Of a DNA stretch of 64,000 nt, positions 59,345-64,000 are shown piece after piece. Source of the DNA: CAIMUX01 sp964473865 (lineage in GTDB: Bacteria > Eisenbacteria > RBG-16-71-46 > CAIMUX01); assembly GCA_964473865.1 (NCBI GenBank), contig CAYYQN010000021.1:1-64000 (forward strand). The letters are read 5' to 3'. How positions within the stretch are numbered: position 1 is the stretch's first letter; each line of letters begins with the position of its first letter. The notes under the pieces are model-generated. The model was not told the origin of the DNA, did no database searches, and was given only the letters and a program-made list of their open reading frames with translations. The translations under genes were made by a program, and so were the position numbers.

Positions 59345-60120
59345 GCCAGGTACCGCGCGGCGACGACCGCGGCAAGCCCGAGGCCGATGAGCCGGACCGG
59401 TGACGGTTCGGGTACCGTCGGGCCGGGGTCGGTATGATCGCCGTGGCTTCCCCCGCCCGGAAAGATGATCGCCGGCACGATCGGAAGAAACACCACCCAG
59501 AATCCCGGCGGGCTGATCGCGGTGTCGATCACCGGCAGCGGCACCACGTCGACCGAGTCCATCTCCTGGGCGAGAGGTTCGTAGGGCGGGGGGAGTCTCG
59601 GTTCCAGCGGTTCCTCGGAAAGAAGATTTCCACAGCGCGCCCGGATCAGGTTCACGCCGTCGTCGAGCACGGTCTCCTTGGCGCCAACCCGAAGCGGATA
59701 CGAGGTCCAGTAGATCGAGTTGTACCGCCGGTAGGAGGCGTAGTAGAGACGCTCTCGCGGCATCTCCATGCGCCTCAGGCGCGGGAAGTCCACGCGCCGG
59801 TAATGGTTCGCGACATCGGGCCGGCGAAACGCGGCGTCCTCCGCCTCGGCTCGGGAGTAGACGCCGCCCGGGACCACCGAATGGCGGTAGATCGGTCGGA
59901 CCGGCAGCATGGTGCTCTCGGCCGGGACCGCCGCTCCGAAGTCCGAGACGGGCCCCAGGGAGCCTCCCAGTCCCGGCACAGACAGCGCGGAGAGATCGTT
60001 CGCGGACGGCGTTGCGTGGTGCGGTCGGGAGGGAGGGTCCGGCAGCAGCATCAGGCCTACCGCCACGGTAGACACGATCCCGGCCGTTGCCAGCGTCAGG
60101 ATCCGTCTTGCCCCGATCAT
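59345..60120 (-). CDS. exported hypothetical protein with PEP-CTERM-like end (3' end lost in gap)
   Basis: At least 258 residues. GGAGGAG precedes the ATG at 60120. An N-terminal signal (RILTLATAGIVSTVAVGLML) is followed by a Tyr/Arg-rich region (NHYRRVDFPRLRRMEMPRER, LYYASYRRYNSIYW). A hydrophobic segment (GFWVVFLPIVPAIIFPGGG) lies near 215. Just before the gap comes VPEPSPVRLIGLGLAAVVAA, which looks like a PEP-CTERM sorting signal: VPEP motif plus hydrophobic helix, the Arg-rich end missing. If true, the organism should have an exosortase. The body of the protein is unknown to me. Confidence 0.65.
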
Positions 60121-60414
60121 GAGCTCCTCCCCGAGTCGCCTCTGGCGCGCCGGGCGCAGGACCCGCTGGCGCCTTGACTCGGAAGCAGTCCGGAAACCCG
60201 GTTCTGCCTCGGCGTCTGGCACTGCCCGCGGCCGTCGCGTCGTGCAATCTGCAACGGATCCGGCCTCGTGCGTGCTTTCAGCGATCGTGTCTGTAAGGAA
60301 CGTACCAGGGGCTTGTCTCAATGGTACCGCGCTTCCGCTCTGGGTGGAAGCAGGGAATTCGCCCGGATCCGGGTCGGGGAGATTCCGAGGAGGCCGTCGC
60401 GGGGCGATCTGTCA

Positions 60415-61782
60415 TCAGGCGCCAATCCAGACGGTCTTGATGTTCACGAACTCGCGGATGCCAAAGGCCGCAAGCTCGCGCCCATAGCCGGAGAGCTTGA
60501 TCCCGCCGAACGGGAGTCGCGGGTCGCTCTTGACCATCCCGTTGACGAAGACCGCACCGGCGTCGATGCGCTCGGCCAACCGCTCCGCGCGCTGCGGGTC
60601 CGAACTCCACACGCTGGCCCCGAGTCCGTACGGGGTGGCGTTGGCGAGTTCCACCGCCTCGTCCTCCGATGAGGCGCGGACCACGGCCGCGACCGGCCCG
60701 AAGGTCTCTTCCTCGAAGGCGGCCATGCCGGGACGCACGCGATCGAGCAGAGTCGGCCGGTAGAACCATCCGGGCCCCGGAACCGGTTCGCCCCCGGTGA
60801 CGAGCGTGGCGCCCTGTCGCACGGTGCGTTCAACCTGCACGTGGAGATCGCGCCGCAGGTCTTCTCGGGCCAGCGGGCCGACGCGCGTGCCGCGGTCGAG
60901 CGGATCGCCCACCGGGAGGGCCTCGAGTTCGGCGCGCAGGGCCGTGACAAACGGGTCCCCCAGCGGCTCCAGCACGATGAAGCGCTTGGCGGCGATGCAG
61001 CTTTGCCCGGAGTTGATGGTTCGCGCCCGGGCCGCCCAGGATGCCGCCCACCCGGGTTCCGCGTCCGGGAGCACGATGAATGGGTCGCTGCCCCCGAGCT
61101 CGAGCACCGTCTTCTTGAGCAGCCGTCCCGCGAGCGAGGCCACGGCCGCGCCGGCGGGCTCGCTTCCGGTGAGGGTGGCCGCCTTGATCGCCGGGCTGGC
61201 CAGGAGTTCCTCGATCCGGGAGGACGGCACGAGAAGGGCGCGAAAGACTCCCCGCGGCAGGCCGGCGCGATGGAAGATGTCCTCGATGGTGAGAGCGCAG
61301 CGAGGGACGTTCGAGGCGTGTTTGAGCAACGCCGTGTTTCCGGCCATCAAGGCCGGGGCCGCGAAGCGGAAGACCTGCCAGAACGGGAAGTTCCACGGCA
61401 TCACGGCGAGAATGGTGCCGATCGGATCGAAGCGGACATAGCTGCGCGCCGCGTCGGTGGCCACCGGCTCGGGGGCCACCAATGCCTCCGCGTGGTCGGC
61501 GTAGTACTCGCAGGCCCCGGCGCACTTCTCGACCTCGGCTTCGCCTTCCGCCACCGGCTTTCCCATCTCGCGCGCCATCAACTCGCCGAGCTCGGTCCGC
61601 TCCCGGCGCAGGATCGTCGCGGTCCGGCGCAGACAGGCGGATCGTTCGGCAAAGGGAGTCACGCGCCAGAGCCGGAAGGCGTTCTCGGAATCCCGCAGCG
61701 CGGCCGCAACGGCCGCGGGATCGTGGGCGGCAAACGACTCGATCCGGGCACCGGTGGCTGGATTTCTCGATTCGAAGCTCAA
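60415..61782 (-). CDS. NAD(P)-dependent aldehyde dehydrogenase, succinate-semialdehyde type
   Basis: A 455-residue ALDH. The TTG start at 61782 has GGAGG 8 bases upstream and directly precedes SFESRNPATG. The catalytic Cys is in INSGQSCIAAKRF and the base Glu in LELGGSDPFIV; NFPFWQVFRFAAPALMAGN and the C-terminal LPFGGIKLSGYGRELAAFGI are typical of the GabD/SSADH-like group. It oxidises aldehydes to acids and is unrelated to the CoA-acylating enzyme of the microcompartment. The substrate could be succinate semialdehyde or another short semialdehyde. The gene stands alone, divergent from the histidine kinase. Confidence 0.9.
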   Translation of the reverse strand: MSFESRNPATGARIESFAAHDPAAVAAALRDSENAFRLWRVTPFAERSACLRRTATILRRERTELGELMAREMGKPVAEGEAEVEKCAGACEYYADHAEALVAPEPVATDAARSYVRFDPIGTILAVMPWNFPFWQVFRFAAPALMAGNTALLKHASNVPRCALTIEDIFHRAGLPRGVFRALLVPSSRIEELLASPAIKAATLTGSEPAGAAVASLAGRLLKKTVLELGGSDPFIVLPDAEPGWAASWAARARTINSGQSCIAAKRFIVLEPLGDPFVTALRAELEALPVGDPLDRGTRVGPLAREDLRRDLHVQVERTVRQGATLVTGGEPVPGPGWFYRPTLLDRVRPGMAAFEEETFGPVAAVVRASSEDEAVELANATPYGLGASVWSSDPQRAERLAERIDAGAVFVNGMVKSDPRLPFGGIKLSGYGRELAAFGIREFVNIKTVWIGA

Positions 61783-61875
61783 GGCAGGGCCCTCCGCTAG
61801 CGATGCGTCCCGGGTGTTCCGGCCGCCTTTTGCGCTTCCCTCGTCCCGGCGGTTCCGTCTAGCGTACCCACCAAC

Positions 61876-63552
61876 GTGAATGCGAATCAACCCACCCGCT
61901 CCTCGGAACCCCGCCGCGCACGGCGATCCGGGAGTGAATCGGGACGGCGCGTCCGGTCCGCCCGCGTGCCGGCCGCGGCGCGCGCTTCCGAGAACGACGC
62001 GGGCGTGCGTTCCCTGGCTCGCCGCATCCTTCAGCTGGCCAGCACCAGTGTCCAGTCTGCGAAGTTCGTCCACGATGCGGGCGTCCTCTGGCTGGAGGCT
62101 TCGGGTGCCGATGCGGTTGAGTTTCACCTCGAGCCGGCGGTCGGACGGTTGCGATTGCGCACCGTACGCGACGAGGGCAGCGCGCCGTCTCCGGGTTCGG
62201 CGCCTCCTCCGGGCGGTCGGAGGGTGGCCCGGCGGGTCCCGGGAGACCGGCCGCCTCCCCGCCCGGAAGAGCTCGGCTCCGACCCGGCGCTTCCGCTCCT
62301 GACCGAACTGATGCTCAACGCGGGCGAGGTCAGACTCGGACGGGTGCTCCTCTACGGGAAGGGTCCCCCGTTGACCCGCGGAGAACTGGAATTCCACCGG
62401 TCCGTAGCCGACACCGTGGCGCTGGCTCTGGTGAACCTGCGAGCCCAGTGGGAGCTGCGCGAGCGGGTCAAGGAGCTGACCTGCCTGTACGGCCTGTCCC
62501 GAATCACAGATCGGGAGGAGATGCCCCTCGAGAAGTTGTTGACCCAGATGGTGGATCTGATCCCCGGAGGCTGGCAGTACCCGGACGCGACCGAGTCCCG
62601 CATTGTCGTCGATGGCCGCGCGCACGCCACAGCCGGCTTCCGCGAGGGCTGTCAGGCGCAATCGGCGGTCATCGAGGCGGGCGGCGCGCCGCGGGGCACG
62701 GTGGAGGTCATCTACACGCGAGAGATGCCGGAGCTGGACGAGGGGCCGTTCCTGCGGGAGGAGCGCCACCTCCTCAACGCCATTGCCGCGAGTGTCGGCC
62801 GGACCCTCGAGCGGCGGCGCGCGTCAGAGGAGAAACGCGTGCTGGAGGATCAGCTGCGGCACGCCGATCGCCTCGCGACCATCGGGCAGCTGGCCGCGGG
62901 TGTGGCGCACGAGCTGAACGAGCCTCTGGGAGCGATTCTCGGCTTCGGCCAGCTGGCTCGTCAGTCGGCGGGGCTGCCGGAGCAGGCGGCACAGGACATC
63001 GACAAGATCCTGGGGGCCGCGCTGCATGCCCGGGAGGTGGTGCGCAAGCTGATGCTTTTTGCCCGCCAGACTCCGCCGCGCATGTCCCCGGTCAGCCTGA
63101 ACGATCTGGCGGAGGAGGGGCTTTACTTCATTGAGTCGCGGTGCGCGCGCAGCGGGGTGCAGTTGGTGCGGGAGCTCGACCCGCTGCTGCCCCGGGTCAC
63201 CGCCGACCGCGGGCAGATGCAGCAGGTGCTGGTGAACCTGGCGGTCAACGCGGTGCAGGCCATGCCGGACGGGGGCAAGCTTGTCATCCGCACGGCGCAC
63301 GACGCGGACTCCGTCACCCTCGAGGTCGTGGACACGGGGATGGGCATGGACGAGACGGTGCGAAGCCAGATCTTCGTCCCCTTCTTCACCACCAAGGAAG
63401 TAGGCCAGGGAACCGGACTCGGCCTTGCGGTCGTGCACGGAATCGTGGCGGCGCACGGGGGATCCATCGGGGTCGTCAGCCGCCCGGGCGAGGGGGCGCG
63501 GTTCACCATTCGCCTGCCCTGGAGCCAGCCGTCCGGAACCGGGGAGGCCTGA
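61876..63552 (+). CDS. sensor histidine kinase (NtrB-like) with GAF-type N-terminal region
   Basis: A 558-residue cytoplasmic-looking kinase. A basic, low-complexity N-terminus leads into about two GAF-like regions (residues 45-170 and 200-310). The H box is VAHELNEPLGAILGFGQL with His345; the N box (VNLAVNAVQAMPDGG), G1 (DTGMGMDE), F (FVPFFTTK) and G2 (GTGLGLAVVHGIV) boxes are complete. No membrane segment is seen. It starts with GTG at 61876, and its stop overlaps the response regulator start (TGATG), so the two are a cognate pair. The signal is unknown. Confidence 0.92.
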   Translation: MNANQPTRSSEPRRARRSGSESGRRVRSARVPAAARASENDAGVRSLARRILQLASTSVQSAKFVHDAGVLWLEASGADAVEFHLEPAVGRLRLRTVRDEGSAPSPGSAPPPGGRRVARRVPGDRPPPRPEELGSDPALPLLTELMLNAGEVRLGRVLLYGKGPPLTRGELEFHRSVADTVALALVNLRAQWELRERVKELTCLYGLSRITDREEMPLEKLLTQMVDLIPGGWQYPDATESRIVVDGRAHATAGFREGCQAQSAVIEAGGAPRGTVEVIYTREMPELDEGPFLREERHLLNAIAASVGRTLERRRASEEKRVLEDQLRHADRLATIGQLAAGVAHELNEPLGAILGFGQLARQSAGLPEQAAQDIDKILGAALHAREVVRKLMLFARQTPPRMSPVSLNDLAEEGLYFIESRCARSGVQLVRELDPLLPRVTADRGQMQQVLVNLAVNAVQAMPDGGKLVIRTAHDADSVTLEVVDTGMGMDETVRSQIFVPFFTTKEVGQGTGLGLAVVHGIVAAHGGSIGVVSRPGEGARFTIRLPWSQPSGTGEA

Positions 63553-64000
63553 TGCCGGAATCTCACGCGCGCATCCTGGTGGTCGACGACTCCGCGGAGA
63601 CGGTAGAGCTGGTGCGGCGGCACCTGCAGAGCGAGGGGTACCGCGTCTTTGTCGCCGGCGGCGTGGAGGAGGCCATCCGGCTGCTCGAGGAGCAGCCGGT
63701 TGACCTCGTCATCACGGATCTCAAGATGCCGCGGGCGAGCGGCCTTGACCTCGTGCGCCACGTGCGGGAGAACCTCCGGGAAACGGAGGTGATGATGATC
63801 ACCGGCTATGCGTCCATCGAGGGGGCGGTGGCCGCCGTCAAGCTCGGAGCAGAGGAGTACCTGGCCAAGCCGTTCCTGAAAGATGAGCTGCTGGCGGCGG
63901 TGCATCGCGCCCTGGGGGTACTGCGGACGCGGCGGGCCGGGGCTCCTCCCCAGGAGCCGGTAGTGCGGCTCGGCCTTGTCGGCGAGTCGGACTCGATGTG
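63552..64000 (+). CDS. NtrC-family response regulator, 5' part (runs off the window)
   Basis: The first 149 residues of a receiver-domain protein: acidic pair Asp12/Asp13 (LVVDDSAE), phosphoacceptor Asp56 (VITDLKMP), Thr in MMITGYAS and Lys in YLAKPFLKDE. The last visible residues, RLGLVGESDSM, look like the opening of a sigma-54 AAA+ domain (usually IGES-x-x-M). A sigma-54-dependent activator is therefore expected beyond the window edge. It is paired with the kinase upstream by a 1-bp overlap. Confidence 0.88.
   Translation, partial: MPESHARILVVDDSAETVELVRRHLQSEGYRVFVAGGVEEAIRLLEEQPVDLVITDLKMPRASGLDLVRHVRENLRETEVMMITGYASIEGAVAAVKLGAEEYLAKPFLKDELLAAVHRALGVLRTRRAGAPPQEPVVRLGLVGESDSM

Noticed and set aside
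1..64000. tRNA, rRNA, CRISPR arrays or riboswitches
   Set aside because: I saw no cloverleaf-like tRNA gene, rRNA motif, evenly spaced short repeats or known riboswitch core while reading; a covariance-model search could still find a small RNA.

Overview
The window is about 64 kb of GC-rich bacterial DNA with four runs of exactly 100 Ns (19565-19664, 25020-25119, 45962-46061, 59245-59344). These look like fixed-size scaffold gaps of unknown true length, so this is probably a draft or metagenome-derived contig. Several secreted proteins end in FlgD-like/T9SS-type C-terminal sorting domains. There are also paired M16 peptidases, a TPR-rich Ser/Thr kinase and many lipoprotein or secreted beta-propeller proteins. 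Together these suggest an uncultured member of the FCB superphylum, of the Candidatus Eisenbacteria / Krumholzibacteria kind. This is an inference from gene content; there is no rRNA gene in the window.

Layout. 1-2.4 kb: end of a mobile island. A DUF2924 gene and the first 47 codons of a large serine recombinase are cut by a 1.36-kb DDE insertion sequence, followed by a scrap resembling an IS91-type transposase. 2.6-12.6 kb: a TPR Ser/Thr kinase, then two secreted C39-like cysteine-peptidase proteins whose last 569 residues lie in an apparently perfect 1804-bp direct repeat but whose N-termini differ, then another FlgD-tailed secreted protein. 12.9-17.0 kb: an active/inactive M16 peptidase pair and a DUF5674 two-gene unit.

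17.0-25.0 kb is the most interesting region: a compact bacterial microcompartment (BMC) operon of the sugar-phosphate-utilising (SPU) type. It holds a winged-helix regulator, an RpiB-DeoC fusion enzyme, two tandem-BMC (BMC-T) shell proteins, one BMC-H, three EutN-type pentamer (BMC-P) proteins and a CoA-acylating aldehyde dehydrogenase, with a polytopic membrane/TPR gene translationally coupled at the end. The plausible chemistry is sugar-phosphate isomerisation by RpiB, cleavage of deoxyribose-5-phosphate by DeoC to glyceraldehyde-3-phosphate plus acetaldehyde, and oxidation of the aldehyde to acetyl-CoA inside the shell. Four copies of a CTTCA-N5-TGAAG-like dyad surround the regulator and are candidate operators.

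25.1-49 kb is mostly housekeeping and envelope: a lipoprotein propeller, an RND efflux operon (TolC-like, adaptor, pump), two M1-family metallopeptidases, an M28-PDZ peptidase, a thioredoxin-like protein, DinB, a radical-SAM AmrS-like enzyme, RpiA, IlvE, a bacilliredoxin, a macrodomain protein and a CYTH protein.

49.4-59.2 kb is a redox operon. It encodes an unknown protein, two DRTGG-fold proteins, an RsbW-like ATPase, a sensory-type [FeFe]-hydrogenase-like protein in which the proton-transfer cysteine is Thr, a zinc-ribbon protein, NuoE, NuoF, and a 1265-residue fusion of NuoG-like ferredoxin domains, a GltD/NfnB-like flavoprotein and a molybdopterin-type domain lacking a recognisable catalytic Cys/Sec. 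It resembles the locus around trimeric bifurcating hydrogenases, but no catalytic HydA is visible. 59.3-64 kb: a secreted protein with a PEP-CTERM-like end cut by a gap, a semialdehyde-type dehydrogenase, and a histidine kinase/NtrC-type regulator pair that runs off the window.
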